Source of the DNA: Flavobacterium sp. JAS
Lineage (GTDB): Bacteria > Bacteroidota > Bacteroidia > Flavobacteriales > Flavobacteriaceae
Assembly: GCF_020991455.1 (NCBI RefSeq)
Contig: NZ_JAJMOX010000011.1
Span: forward strand, 62,001 to 126,000
Direction: 5' to 3'
Length of the DNA: 64,000 nt
A model generated the notes under the pieces. It made no database searches. It had not been told where the DNA came from and saw only the letters and a list, made by a program, of their open reading frames with translations. The position numbers and the translations under genes are program-made. This document shows, piece by piece, positions 17,406 through 26,532 of the stretch (position 1 is the first letter of the stretch; every line of letters begins with the position of its first letter).

Positions 17406-18347
17406 TTATTTCTTTTGTAGCGGACTAATGATTTGAACGTTCTGAAAAACAATTGCTCCTTTTACAACTCCAGCGATTGTAGATCGTAATGCGTCAATGA
17501 TTTGCATTTTTAATTCGCTCTTAGGGTAAATTAAACTTACCTCACGAGCAGGTTTTGGTTCCTTAAAGTTACGCAGTTTCAGTTTGTCGGACTCTTTTAG
17601 GTCTAAGGTGTGCAAGTACGGAAGTAACGTTGTACCCAAGCCTTCGTCGGCTAATTTTATTAGGGTTTCAAAGCTTCCACTTTGAATCTGAAAATTAGTC
17701 TGATCGATATCAGAACCGTTTTTGCATAAATTTAAAATTCCGTCTCTAAAACAATGTCCATCCTGCAAAAGCAAAATTTCGTTGAGGTTTAGATCAGAAA
17801 CTTCAATTTCTTCTTTCTGATAAATTGCATGATGTTCCGGGATATAAGCAACGAAAGGTTCAAAATACAAAACAATTTCTTTTATTTTTTCGTCTTCAAG
17901 CGGAGTTGCAGCGATTGCCGCATCAAGATGACCATTTTTTAGTTTGACAATAATTTCATCCGTGTTTAACTCTTCGATTAGTAGTTTTACTTTTGGATAT
18001 TTATTTATGAAATTACTTAAAAACATAGGTAAAAGCGTTGGCATAATTGTTGGGATAATTCCTAAACGAAATTCTCCGCCAATAAAGCCTTTTTGTTGTT
18101 CTACAATGTCTTTGATTCTGTCAGCCTCATTTACAATGTTTTTGGCCTGATTAACAATTTTCTGACCAATATCAGTAAGCTGAATAGGTTTTTTACTTCT
18201 GTCGAAGATCAAAATATTCAGTTCTTCTTCAATTTTTTGAATTTGCATGCTTAAGGTAGGCTGAGTAACAAAACATTTTTCAGCAGCAAGTGTAAAATTT
18301 TTATGCTCTGCAACGGCTAATACATATTGTAATTGAGTTATAGTCAT
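17406..18347 (-). CDS. oxyR: Hydrogen-peroxide sensor OxyR (LysR family)
   Basis: 313 residues. The N-terminal winged helix (about 1-60; LAAEKCFVTQPTLSMQIQKIEE) is that of LysR regulators, followed by the periplasmic-binding-like effector domain. The segment DGHCFRDGILNLC reproduces the redox-active pair of OxyR (two cysteines eight residues apart, preceded by His), so this is OxyR and not a generic LysR. It is divergent from dps, a classical OxyR target, with 107 bases between the starts; the shared region probably contains its operator. Oxidation to the disulfide would switch on dps and other peroxide defence genes. Confidence 0.9.
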   Translation of the reverse strand: MTITQLQYVLAVAEHKNFTLAAEKCFVTQPTLSMQIQKIEEELNILIFDRSKKPIQLTDIGQKIVNQAKNIVNEADRIKDIVEQQKGFIGGEFRLGIIPTIMPTLLPMFLSNFINKYPKVKLLIEELNTDEIIVKLKNGHLDAAIAATPLEDEKIKEIVLYFEPFVAYIPEHHAIYQKEEIEVSDLNLNEILLLQDGHCFRDGILNLCKNGSDIDQTNFQIQSGSFETLIKLADEGLGTTLLPYLHTLDLKESDKLKLRNFKEPKPAREVSLIYPKSELKMQIIDALRSTIAGVVKGAIVFQNVQIISPLQKK

Positions 18348-18454
18348 TTTGATAGTATTTTTTGATGCAAAAATAAGAAAATATAATTTTTTCTGATACT
18401 ATTTTTTGAGAAGTTGTTTTAAATTTGTAGTAAACATATTATAAAACGATAACT
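18348..18454. promoter_or_regulatory. Divergent oxyR-dps regulatory region
   Basis: A 107-bp AT-rich intergenic spacer with TAAATTTG at 18420-18427, a candidate -7 element for dps about 28 bases before its ATG. The location between OxyR and a ferritin-like gene makes OxyR binding likely, but no ATAG-type operator was identified by eye. Confidence 0.5.
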
Positions 18455-18934
18455 ATGAAAACAAATATTTTAGGATTACCTGTAAAAGAGTCTGAATTGT
18501 TAGTAAAAGAACTAAATGTACTATTGTCAAACTTTCAGGTTTACTATCAGAATTTAAGAGGATTGCATTGGAATATTCGTGGTAAACGTTTTTTTGATTT
18601 ACATGTGAAATTTGAAGAATTATACACGGATACTCAATTAAAAATAGATTTGATCGCTGAGAGAGTTTTGACAATAGGAGGAACGCCTTTGCATACTTTT
18701 GAAGATTATATAAAAAACAACAAATTGGCAGTTGGAAAAAACATCTCAAACGATGAAAAAGCAGTTCAGTTAATTGTTCATTCTTTGACGGATTTATTGA
18801 AAATTGAAAGAGGAATTCTAAAACAATCAGACGAGATTAATGACGAAGGAACCAATTCTATGATGAGTGACTTCATTGCAGAGCAGGAAAAAACGATCTG
18901 GATGATGAATGCCTGGTTAGAAGAAGAGTTGTAA
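18455..18934 (+). CDS. dps: Dps-family DNA-binding ferritin-like protein
   Basis: 159 residues, standard length. The ferroxidase centre motif is intact: LRGLHWNIRGKRFFDLHVKFEELYTD (His, Asp and Glu ligands shared between subunits). Dps dodecamers oxidise iron with peroxide and store it, protecting DNA in stationary phase or under oxidative stress. The N-terminus lacks a lysine-rich tail, so DNA binding may be weak. It is divergent from oxyR, which supports peroxide control, and has its own terminator. Confidence 0.92.
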   Translation: MKTNILGLPVKESELLVKELNVLLSNFQVYYQNLRGLHWNIRGKRFFDLHVKFEELYTDTQLKIDLIAERVLTIGGTPLHTFEDYIKNNKLAVGKNISNDEKAVQLIVHSLTDLLKIERGILKQSDEINDEGTNSMMSDFIAEQEKTIWMMNAWLEEEL

Positions 18935-18956
18935 TTAATTGTTACTGAATAAAATA

Positions 18957-18993
18957 CAAACAGAATGTTGGCTTGCCTTCATTCTGTTTTTTT
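18957..18993 (+). terminator. Terminator of dps
   Basis: ACAGAAT / ATTCTGT stem with a 14-base loop and a run of seven Ts at 18987-18993. Confidence 0.8.
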
Positions 18994-19066
18994 ATGATTG
19001 TTAAATTTGTATAAAATTTTTGGCCTCACGCTTTGATTTTAGCAGTTTAACACTATTTTTGCTCCA

Positions 19067-19351
19067 ATGAAATTAGTCGCTCGCATATTATTATTCATAT
19101 TTATTGCTTTCTTAGCTACCCCAACTATTGTGACGGTGTTGAAGAAAAGTAATGATACGTCTATGTTTTTCAGTTTTTCTGAAGAGGAGCACTCGCATAA
19201 AGAACTTAAGGCTGCCGTTTATGCGGCAATACTTCAGCATGAAGTTATAATGCCTGTTTATATTGAAAAAAAAACCATAGTGTCTGAAAATATTGTAAAA
19301 TTAGACAATATTTCTCCGAGCATTTTTGCTCCACCTCCAAACTTGGCATAA
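19067..19351 (+). CDS. Small exported hypothetical protein
   Basis: 94 residues with an N-terminal hydrophobic segment (about 5-25, ARILLFIFIAFLATPTIVTVL) that is a signal peptide or anchor, then a short charged part with EEEHSHKELK and a C-terminus ending IFAPPPNLA. No family recognised. It lies 82 bases upstream of the SulP transporter on the same strand and may share its transcript. Confidence 0.55.
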   Translation: MKLVARILLFIFIAFLATPTIVTVLKKSNDTSMFFSFSEEEHSHKELKAAVYAAILQHEVIMPVYIEKKTIVSENIVKLDNISPSIFAPPPNLA

Positions 19352-19433
19352 TACTTCCGATTATTTTGAACTAAACTGCATTTTCGACTAAGTGCGGCGA
19401 ATCTTTAATGAATAATTTTTTTAGTATTGTGTT

Positions 19434-21083
19434 ATGACAAAAAAAATCAATCTTTTTGCTAACCTTAAATCTGACTTTGCTTCAGGTTTAGTGGTTTTCT
19501 TGGTGGCTCTTCCGTTGTGTTTAGGTATTGCAATGGCTTCTGGAGCGCCGTTATTTTCTGGAATTATTTCAGGTGTTATTGGTGGTATTGTGGTAGGTTA
19601 TTTAAGCCAGTCACATATCAGTGTATCTGGACCAGCAGCTGGATTAACAGCGATTATTTTAACTGCTATTACTGATTTTGGTGCTTTTGATGTGTTTTTA
19701 ATGTCTGTTTTTATTGCGGGACTAATTCAATTAGCATTAGGGTTTTTAAGAGCCGGAAGTATATCAAATTATTTTCCAACAAATGTAATTGAAGGAATGT
19801 TAGCCGGTATCGGTATCATCATTATCTTAAAACAATTGCCTCATGCTTTTGGTTATGATGCAGATTTTGAGGGTGATCAGGCATTTGTACAAAATGACGG
19901 AAGTAATTCATTTTCGTTTTTATTCGATGTTTTAAATCACATTCAATTAGGAGCTGTAGTTATTTCATTGGTTTCACTTGTGATTTTAATCTCTTGGGAT
20001 AAAGTTCCGTTTTTAAAGCGATTGAAATTAATTCCTGGTGCATTAGTAGCCGTTATTGCCGGTATAGCTTTAAATGAATTTTTTGTTTCAACAGGAAGCT
20101 CATTGGCAATTGCAAAAGAACATTTGGTTTCTTTGCCAGTTCCAAAATCTTTTGATGAATTTAAATCTATTCTAATCACGCCAAACTTCGCCGCTGTTAC
20201 AAATCCGCAGGTTTGGGTGGTAGCTATAACAATTGCCATTGTCGCTTCTATCGAAACATTATTATGTATCGAAGCTGCTGATAGAATGGATGTTCAAAAA
20301 CGTTATACAAATACAAATGTAGAGCTAAGAGCTCAGGGTATTGGTAATATTGTGAGTTCACTTTTAGGTGGTTTACCAATGACTTCTGTTGTAGTTCGAT
20401 CATCTGCTAATAATAATGCAGGTGCAAAATCTAAAATGTCGGCTATTATTCACGGGGTACTTTTGTTAATCAGTGTTTTGTCAATTCCTATGATTTTAAA
20501 CAAGATTCCATTGGCAACTTTGGCAACTGTGTTGATTTTGGTGGGATATAAATTAGCAAAACCAGCAACCTTCATTCATTTTTGGGAAAAAGGAAAATAC
20601 CAGTTTGTGCCCTTTATTGCAACTTTAGTATTTGTTGTAGCAACAGATTTACTTAAAGGAGTTGCTTTAGGAATTATCATCAGTATCATTTTTGTACTAA
20701 GAGGAAACCTGAAAAGAGCTTACAGCTTCAAAAAAGAAGAATATGAAGACGGAGACGTTATTCATATCGATTTAGCTCAGGAAGTTTCATTCTTAAACAA
20801 AGCAGCTATTAAACTGACATTGAACGAGATTCCTGAAAACTGTAAAGTAGTCATCAATGCACATGATACAGAGTACATTGCACACGATGTTTTAGATTTA
20901 ATTCGCGAGTTTAAAGAAACACGCGCTGTTGATCAAAACATTAAAGTGAAACTAAAAGGATTCAAACAAGCTTATCAGCTTGAAAATTCTCCGGATATGG
21001 GTAATCACGTGTCTATAGAGCATTATTATGATGTTGCAAAAAGAGCTTTGGTTAAAAAAGAAACGGTAAAAGAAAACATTTAA
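19434..21083 (+). CDS. SulP-family anion transporter (bicarbonate/sulfate permease type)
   Basis: 549 residues. A 10- to 14-helix SulP membrane domain starts DFASGLVVFLVALPLCLGIAMASG, contains the SISGPAAG-like HISVSGPAAGLTAI motif and the conserved PMTSVVVRSSANNNAG. A STAS domain occupies the C-terminal about 130 residues. Family members carry sulfate, bicarbonate or other anions. A beta carbonic anhydrase gene follows on the same strand, so a bicarbonate or CO2-supply role is a reasonable inference. No sulfate-assimilation gene is adjacent. Confidence 0.88.
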   Translation: MTKKINLFANLKSDFASGLVVFLVALPLCLGIAMASGAPLFSGIISGVIGGIVVGYLSQSHISVSGPAAGLTAIILTAITDFGAFDVFLMSVFIAGLIQLALGFLRAGSISNYFPTNVIEGMLAGIGIIIILKQLPHAFGYDADFEGDQAFVQNDGSNSFSFLFDVLNHIQLGAVVISLVSLVILISWDKVPFLKRLKLIPGALVAVIAGIALNEFFVSTGSSLAIAKEHLVSLPVPKSFDEFKSILITPNFAAVTNPQVWVVAITIAIVASIETLLCIEAADRMDVQKRYTNTNVELRAQGIGNIVSSLLGGLPMTSVVVRSSANNNAGAKSKMSAIIHGVLLLISVLSIPMILNKIPLATLATVLILVGYKLAKPATFIHFWEKGKYQFVPFIATLVFVVATDLLKGVALGIIISIIFVLRGNLKRAYSFKKEEYEDGDVIHIDLAQEVSFLNKAAIKLTLNEIPENCKVVINAHDTEYIAHDVLDLIREFKETRAVDQNIKVKLKGFKQAYQLENSPDMGNHVSIEHYYDVAKRALVKKETVKENI

Positions 21084-21137
21084 ACAAATTAATTATAATT
21101 AAGGTATTTCTTGTGTATGAGAAGTATTAAAAATTAG

Positions 21138-21158
21138 ATAACTTTACAGTAAAGTTAT
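21138..21158. repeat. Perfect 21-base palindrome between transporter and carbonic anhydrase genes
   Basis: ATAACTTTAC and GTAAAGTTAT flank a single central base, followed by TTTTGAT. It could be an operator for the carbonic anhydrase gene or a weak terminator of the SulP gene; the one-base centre favours a protein-binding site or an 8-bp stem with a small loop. Confidence 0.6.
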
Positions 21159-21204
21159 TTTGATATGTTTAAACATGTAGAAATACCATTCAAAAAACAA
21201 AAAA

Positions 21205-21840
21205 ATGAGAGAGTTTTATAAGCAGTTATTAGAAAACAATAAACAATGGGTTGAGAAATCACTAGCATTAGACCCAAATTATTTCGCAGATTTAGCCAAA
21301 GGTCAAACACCGCCATTATTATGGATTGGATGTTCTGACAGCCGCGTTCCTGCAAACGAAATTATCGGAGCTAAACCAGGTGAGGTTTTCGTACACCGTA
21401 ATATTGCAAACATGGTTGTACACTCTGATATGAATATGTTGAGTGTTCTGGATTATGCAGTAAATGTTCTAAAAGTAAAACACGTTATTGTTTGCGGACA
21501 TTACGGTTGTGGTGGTGTAAAAGCTGCAATGGGTAATCAATCTGTTGGAATTATCGACAACTGGATTCGTCACATTAAAGATGAATATCGTTTGCATGAT
21601 AAATACCTGAATTCTATTCAAGATGAAACAGAGCGTTTTAATGCTTTTGTTGAAATCAATGCAAAAGAGCAGGTTTATAACTTAGCAAAAACTTCGATTG
21701 TACAAGGAGCTTGGAAAAACGGTCAGGACTTAATGCTTCACGGATGGGTTTACGGTTTGAATTCTGGTTTTGTAACCGATTTGAATGTAAATATCGCTTC
21801 GAATGAAGAGCTTGATGAGGTTTACCAATTAGACCTATAA
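21205..21840 (+). CDS. can: Beta-class carbonic anhydrase
   Basis: 211 residues. The zinc ligands and catalytic dyad are in place: WIGCSDSRVPANEI (Cys and Asp-Arg) and VCGHYGCGGVKAA (His and Cys). It interconverts CO2 and bicarbonate in the cytoplasm. The upstream SulP permease suggests a two-part system that imports and equilibrates inorganic carbon for carboxylation reactions, an arrangement also seen in other bacteria. It is followed by a strong terminator. Confidence 0.92.
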   Translation: MREFYKQLLENNKQWVEKSLALDPNYFADLAKGQTPPLLWIGCSDSRVPANEIIGAKPGEVFVHRNIANMVVHSDMNMLSVLDYAVNVLKVKHVIVCGHYGCGGVKAAMGNQSVGIIDNWIRHIKDEYRLHDKYLNSIQDETERFNAFVEINAKEQVYNLAKTSIVQGAWKNGQDLMLHGWVYGLNSGFVTDLNVNIASNEELDEVYQLDL

Positions 21841-21851
21841 ATCATAAAACA

Positions 21852-21883
21852 AAAAAATCGCCTCAAAAGGGCGATTTTTTTTA
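21852..21883. terminator. Bidirectional terminator
   Basis: AAATCGCC / GGCGATTT stem with A-run and T-run. It lies between convergent carbonic anhydrase and LETM1-related genes and overlaps the stop of the latter by a few bases. Confidence 0.88.
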
Positions 21884-23083
21884 TTCATTTTCGTCTAGAT
21901 TTTCGTTAAAGGCCGATGGTAACATTGTTGGAATAAACTTTATTAAGATCGGTAATAATAAACTTCCGCCGGGAAGTAAAAAAATCGTAAGTGACGGAAT
22001 CGTTTTGCAAATATCTAAAAGTTGTTTCTTTACCTTTTTCTTTTCCTTAGCATCCAAATCTCTAGTTGTCGAGTAAGCCAGTAGAATCATTAATTCTTTA
22101 CTCTGAACAATTTCCTTAACTAGTCTGTTTTTGTTTCTTATAATCAGTTTTACAACACTGTGTGTCATCTGATCGTAAAAATGTTTTACAGGATTAGAGT
22201 AATTAAAATACGGAATCTTCTTTTTATGAGTGGTGATAAAAGTATTGGTTGTTTCAATGCTTTTGGCCACAAACTCATCTGAAACTTGCATCATTGATCC
22301 CAATGAGTATAAGAAATAAGCTTCTTCGTTTTCTACAACACCATCGCTCCATAAAGCCATTCCAGCCATATCGATTAAATAATATTGCTCCAGTTTATTG
22401 ATAAAATAGTCTAGTTGTAAAGTTTCTAATGTATCAACCGTAACTTTCGAAAATTTAGAATATCGTATCGAAGCTTCAAAAAGTTTGATTAGTAAATCGT
22501 CATGCTGAGATTTTATCGTTTTGGTTTTTAGAGCCAAAGCTACAATACCAAGAACTGTTTCTTCAATTCGTTTTAAATATTTATCCGGAATCGATCCGTG
22601 TTCTAAATATTGTCTGAAAGCCAAAACATCAATAAACAAAAGTGCATTGGTAACTAAATGCGAAAAGTTTTTACTGATAATACTGTCATTGGTCTGAACG
22701 CGCTGATCTATAATGTTCTCTAGAGATAGGGAAGGAGTATCTTTTGGAAGTAAAATCTTGAATAAACTAAACCCTTCAGGATTCATTTCTTTATAAAATT
22801 TTAAAACCTCTGTAATGAAATTATTAGGTTCAAAACTTCTTTTTTCGATACAAAAAACGCCGTACAAAGTATTTAGTAAAGCGACTTTAGAAATTTCGGT
22901 TTTAAACCAGCCTTTTATAGGAATTGGAATTCGAGAATCTATAGCAATGATGTGGCCATAAATAAAACCGGTTTCTCTGACTTTATAATAGAACGAATCT
23001 GAAGTTTCAAAAGGAATGGCTTCTGAAAACTTTTGTTCACTAAAAAATTTGTCTATCCAACCTGGAGCTGATGGGTTAATCAT
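21881..23083 (-). CDS. LETM1-related biofilm-associated protein
   Basis: 400 residues. The C-terminal region contains the LETM1-type signature FLLPGGSLLLPILIKFIP close to the end, and the body is helical. The start MINPSAPGWIDKFFSEQ is typical of a Bacteroidota family annotated as LETM1-related biofilm-associated protein. LETM1 proteins in mitochondria bind ribosomes and affect cation exchange; the bacterial function is not established. It has no clear transmembrane helices apart from the hydrophobic C-terminal motif, and is monocistronic. Confidence 0.72.
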   Translation of the reverse strand: MINPSAPGWIDKFFSEQKFSEAIPFETSDSFYYKVRETGFIYGHIIAIDSRIPIPIKGWFKTEISKVALLNTLYGVFCIEKRSFEPNNFITEVLKFYKEMNPEGFSLFKILLPKDTPSLSLENIIDQRVQTNDSIISKNFSHLVTNALLFIDVLAFRQYLEHGSIPDKYLKRIEETVLGIVALALKTKTIKSQHDDLLIKLFEASIRYSKFSKVTVDTLETLQLDYFINKLEQYYLIDMAGMALWSDGVVENEEAYFLYSLGSMMQVSDEFVAKSIETTNTFITTHKKKIPYFNYSNPVKHFYDQMTHSVVKLIIRNKNRLVKEIVQSKELMILLAYSTTRDLDAKEKKKVKKQLLDICKTIPSLTIFLLPGGSLLLPILIKFIPTMLPSAFNENLDENE

Positions 23084-23145
23084 TAACTTTAATTTATAGC
23101 TGCAAAGCTATATCTTTTTCTTGTTTTGGTATTAATTTTAAATGA

Positions 23146-23182
23146 AATAACCACTACATTTTGTGAAAATATAGTGGTTATT
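23146..23182 (-). terminator. Hairpin terminator of sodC
   Basis: AATAACCACTA / TAGTGGTTATT stem with a 15-base loop, 9 bases after the superoxide dismutase stop codon on the minus strand. Confidence 0.7.
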
Positions 23183-23190
23183 GTGTTTTT

Positions 23191-23718
23191 TTATTTGATG
23201 ATTCCTGCACAAGCAACCCTTCCGCCGGCATTTCCGGTTGGCTGAGTCGTAAAATCGTCAGTTCCCTGATGTACGATTAAACCTTTTCCTAAAACATCTT
23301 TGGTTGCATCTCCACAGCCAATACACCATTCGTCAGTAGTTAGTGTTATAGTTCCGTTACCTTTTGCATCAGCAGTAAAGTTTCCGATATCACCTTTATG
23401 ATATTCAGCAGAACCCCATTTTCCATGTTTTTTGAAAGTTGGATTCCAGTGTCCTCCAGCAGAACTTCCGTCAGCAGCAGTACAATCTGATTTTTCGTGA
23501 ATGTGTATGGCATGAACTCCAGGTTGTAAACCGGCCACTTTTGCAGTAAAAGTTACTTTTCCGTTTTTCTCTGTAAAAGTTGCTGTTCCGCTTACGGTAC
23601 TGTTACTTTTTGGCTCTAAAGCTACAGTCAAAGTTTTGGCATCAGCTGATTTTGTATTGGTCTTACAGCCAATAACTAAGGCTGTAATTATTGCGAAAGA
23701 AACAATTATTTTTTTCAT
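23191..23718 (-). CDS. sodC: Cu/Zn superoxide dismutase, lipoprotein type
   Basis: 175 residues. The signal MKKIIVSFAIITALVIGCK ends in a lipobox cysteine. All metal ligands can be placed: HIHE (two Cu ligands), GGHWNP, KKHG, EYHKGDIGN (Zn His and Asp) and IVHQGTDD (Cu His). The disulfide partners and active-site arginine lie in DCTAADGS and GNAGGRVACAGII. It dismutates superoxide in the periplasm or at the outer membrane. No copper chaperone gene is adjacent. Confidence 0.92.
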   Translation of the reverse strand: MKKIIVSFAIITALVIGCKTNTKSADAKTLTVALEPKSNSTVSGTATFTEKNGKVTFTAKVAGLQPGVHAIHIHEKSDCTAADGSSAGGHWNPTFKKHGKWGSAEYHKGDIGNFTADAKGNGTITLTTDEWCIGCGDATKDVLGKGLIVHQGTDDFTTQPTGNAGGRVACAGIIK

Positions 23719-23928
23719 ATACGAGGCTTTTGTATTAAAGATTAAGTAAATTTAACATAAAATTCCGACATTGGTTGAAGCCAAGAGTTAAAAAAAACTA
23801 AAACTACAGGTTGTAATTTAATTCCGCTTTAAGCCAAAAACCAAAATTTATTATGTAATTTCGTATAGCTTCGAATTTAAAAGTTTGAGAATTAGTGTTT
23901 ATTGTTTTTTAATTTAATCTTTAGAATT

Positions 23929-24366
23929 ATGATAAAAAATGTTTTAACCTTAGTTTTTTTAGGAGTTGTTTTAATCTCATGTAATGCTTCTAAAACTCAA
24001 AAAGAAGATTCGGTTTCTAAACTTGAAGGAACATGGGAATTAAATTACATCACTGGACCAAGAATTGCTTTTGATGGTTTATACCCAAATAAGAAACCAA
24101 CAATTACTTTCGATTTAAAAGAAAATCATGTTTCAGGAAACAGCAGCTGTAACAACTTTACAGGAAAACTTGTTGTAACCGGAAACAAAATTGATTTTAC
24201 GCAACCAATGGCAATGACCAAAATGATGTGTGTAGACGGTCAACAAGGCGAACAGACTTTTATGAGTACATTACCAAAAATCACTTCGTATGATGTTACA
24301 GATAATGGTAAAACGCTCCATTTTATTTCGGGAGATATTGCAATGATGCGATTTACCAAAAAATAG
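23929..24366 (+). CDS. META-domain lipoprotein (HslJ-like)
   Basis: About 145 residues with a lipoprotein signal ending VVLISC. The META/HslJ fold is recognisable from LEGTWELNYITGP, PTITFDLKENHVSGNSSCNNFTG, and MAMTKMMCVDGQQGEQTFMSTLPKI, with the two cysteines of the NNF/MC elements. HslJ proteins are linked to heat-shock or drug tolerance without a known mechanism. The ATG at 23929 starts a proper signal peptide; a TTG further upstream does not. First of four small envelope genes in a row on this strand. Confidence 0.85.
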   Translation: MIKNVLTLVFLGVVLISCNASKTQKEDSVSKLEGTWELNYITGPRIAFDGLYPNKKPTITFDLKENHVSGNSSCNNFTGKLVVTGNKIDFTQPMAMTKMMCVDGQQGEQTFMSTLPKITSYDVTDNGKTLHFISGDIAMMRFTKK

Positions 24367-24403
24367 AATCTGGCTTTTCTAAACTTTATTAAATAATTGT
24401 TTT

Positions 24404-24922
24404 ATGAAAACTAAAATAATGGTGTTGATGTTGTTTTGCTTTTTTAATATGGCTGTTTTTGGACAGGAAAAAACAAAGAAAGAATTAAAAGCAGAAAGGG
24501 AATTAAAAAAACAAAAAGAAACAGATAGTTTGATAAACTCTAAAAATTTTGTTTTTGAAGCACAAAGAGCCCAACCATTGGGTACAAGACAAATTAATTT
24601 AGATTATAATACTTATTTTTTAAAATTTAATACAACCAAAACAACTTGTGATTTACCATTTTTTGGGCGTGCTTATAATGTGGCTTATGGTGGAGATGGC
24701 GGAATTAAGTTTGAAGGAGTACCAGAGAATATTCAGATTGAAAAAAAGAAAAAAAGTTACAACGTCAAAGCTACTGTAAAAGGTAAGGATGATGTTTATG
24801 ATTTATTGTTTTCTGTTTTTTATGATGGAGGAGCAACGCTTTCTGTTAATAGCAATAATAGAACATCGATTTCTTATCAGGGGGTTATTGAAGCTCCTAA
24901 AACAGAGGCAAGCCCTAAGTAG
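24404..24922 (+). CDS. DUF4251-like secreted protein
   Basis: 172 residues with signal peptide (about 1-20, ending VFGQ), then a charged helix (KTKKELKAERELKKQKETD), then a beta-rich domain from about 50 with FVFEAQRAQPLGTRQINL and PFFGRAYNVAYGGDGGI. That pattern is what I know as DUF4251, a Bacteroidota periplasmic domain of unknown function. It follows the META gene by 37 bases and precedes an outer-membrane protein gene. Confidence 0.78.
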   Translation: MKTKIMVLMLFCFFNMAVFGQEKTKKELKAERELKKQKETDSLINSKNFVFEAQRAQPLGTRQINLDYNTYFLKFNTTKTTCDLPFFGRAYNVAYGGDGGIKFEGVPENIQIEKKKKSYNVKATVKGKDDVYDLLFSVFYDGGATLSVNSNNRTSISYQGVIEAPKTEASPK

Positions 24923-24957
24923 AATACGAACCATTGTGTCCCGAATTTATATTATTT

Positions 24958-25875
24958 ATGCCGAAAAAAACTTTTTTTGTTTTGTCTAAAAAGTATCATC
25001 TGGTAGCGATGCTTTTATTAATTACAGTATCAGCTTATAGTCAGGATTTAGAGCCCAGAGTTTATGCAAATGTTCCAAAGAATCTAAATGTAATTGGGGT
25101 TGGATATGCCTACATGGACGGAAATGTGCTAACAGAACCCTCTTTGCCTATTACTGATTTCACCATTCAGAGTCATAATCTGGCAGCGAGTTTTGTTAGA
25201 ACCTTTGGATTGTCAAATAAATTGGCAAGAGTACAGGTTTCGCTGCCATATACTTTTATGGATGGATCGGCAAACGTAAATGGCGATAATATAAACGGTT
25301 CAAGATCTGGATTTTCTGATATGAAAGTACGATTGGGAGTCAATTTATTAGGTTCTCCCGCTCTTGATAAAGCTGAATTTGGAAAGTTCGAGCAAAAAAC
25401 AATTCTTGGGGTCAGCTTCGTGACTTCAATTCCAACCGGTAAGTATTACGATGACAAACGAATTAATATAGGTACAAATCGTTGGGGATTTAAACCTGAA
25501 ATTGGAATATCAAAACGTTTTGCCCATGTTTATGCTGAGGTTTATGGCGGTATTTGGTTTTATACCAATAATAATGATTTTCTTGGAAAAAAGTTAGAGC
25601 AAAAACCAACTTATAGCCTGCAGGCTCATGCGAGTTATTACTTTAAAAATCACATGTGGATTGGCTTTAACACCAATTGGTTTTTTGGCGGAAAAACAAT
25701 AACAGATGGAGTTTCTGATGATAGCCAAATTGACAATTGGAGGGTAGGAGGAACTTTTTCTACACCAATTGCTAAAGGACAATCAATAAAATTTCAATAT
25801 CACGTAGGAGCATATACAAACAATGGATTAAACTATTATGCTTTGACTGCTGCCTATCAATACTCGTTTTTCTAA
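24958..25875 (+). CDS. Outer-membrane porin-like transporter (phenol/MetA-degradation type barrel)
   Basis: About 305 residues. The N-terminal signal peptide ends SAYSQ (about residue 25). The rest is a small beta-barrel with alternating aromatic strands, SQPYTFMDG-like LPYTFMDGSANV, GFSDMKVRLGVNL and a final strand ending in aromatic YQYSFF, the C-terminal signature of outer-membrane proteins. It resembles the MetA-pathway phenol degradation/transporter family that is often attached to aromatic degradation but is common in Flavobacteria without it. The ATG at 24958 is chosen; a TTG at 24934 precedes it. Confidence 0.72.
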   Translation: MPKKTFFVLSKKYHLVAMLLLITVSAYSQDLEPRVYANVPKNLNVIGVGYAYMDGNVLTEPSLPITDFTIQSHNLAASFVRTFGLSNKLARVQVSLPYTFMDGSANVNGDNINGSRSGFSDMKVRLGVNLLGSPALDKAEFGKFEQKTILGVSFVTSIPTGKYYDDKRINIGTNRWGFKPEIGISKRFAHVYAEVYGGIWFYTNNNDFLGKKLEQKPTYSLQAHASYYFKNHMWIGFNTNWFFGGKTITDGVSDDSQIDNWRVGGTFSTPIAKGQSIKFQYHVGAYTNNGLNYYALTAAYQYSFF

Positions 25876-25972
25876 TAGTAAGAATATTTTTACTTAGTTG
25901 TTTTTTAATGTTTTAAAAATCAGTATATTTGGGAATAAGAAACCTTTTACGAACAAATTTAATATTAGAACT

Positions 25973-26461
25973 ATGAAAAAATTAAGTCTTATTCTTATTA
26001 TGGCAATCGCCTCTTTTTCTTCTTATGCACAATCTTCATTTAAAGAAGATGTTGATGTTTTGCAAAGTATTTATGGTAAATCAAAAAGCGATCTTGTAAA
26101 ACAATACATGAATTTGTCTGATGCACAATCTGCTGCTTTTACAAAAGTTTATGACAATTACGAAGCAGAACGTAAAGCACTTGGACAAGCGAAATTTCAA
26201 CTTATTAATGATTATGCCACAAATTATGCAACACTTACTGATGAAAAAGCGGATGAGTTGGCAACAGGAACTTTAAAAAATCATTTGGGATATGAGAAAT
26301 TATATTCAAAAACTTACGGACAAGTAAAAAAAGCTGTTGGAGCAATAAATGCGGCTAAATTTATTCAGTTAGAAATATATCTTCAAACGATAATCAGAGC
26401 TGAGACTCTAGAGTCAATTCCTTTTATAGGAGAATTAGATAAGAGTAAAGTTCAAATGTAA
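25973..26461 (+). CDS. Secreted helical hypothetical protein
   Basis: 162 residues from the ATG at 25973, which starts a signal peptide ending SSYAQ. The mature protein is charged and helical, with VLQSIYGKSKSDLVKQYMNLSDAQSAAF, where LSDAQ resembles the LTxxQ motif of Spy/CpxP. Family otherwise not recognised. A very strong terminator follows. The N-terminal extension to 25898 is unlikely. Confidence 0.68.
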   Translation: MKKLSLILIMAIASFSSYAQSSFKEDVDVLQSIYGKSKSDLVKQYMNLSDAQSAAFTKVYDNYEAERKALGQAKFQLINDYATNYATLTDEKADELATGTLKNHLGYEKLYSKTYGQVKKAVGAINAAKFIQLEIYLQTIIRAETLESIPFIGELDKSKVQM

Positions 26462-26478
26462 TTTTATTTTTTACATAA

Positions 26479-26520
26479 AGAGAAAGGCAGCTATTTGTTT
26501 AAATAGCTGCCTTTCTTTTA
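26479..26520. terminator. Strong bidirectional terminator
   Basis: 16-base perfect stem AGAAAGGCAGCTATTT / AAATAGCTGCCTTTCT, loop GTTT, between convergent genes. Confidence 0.92.
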
Positions 26521-26532
26521 TTTTAAGCAAGT

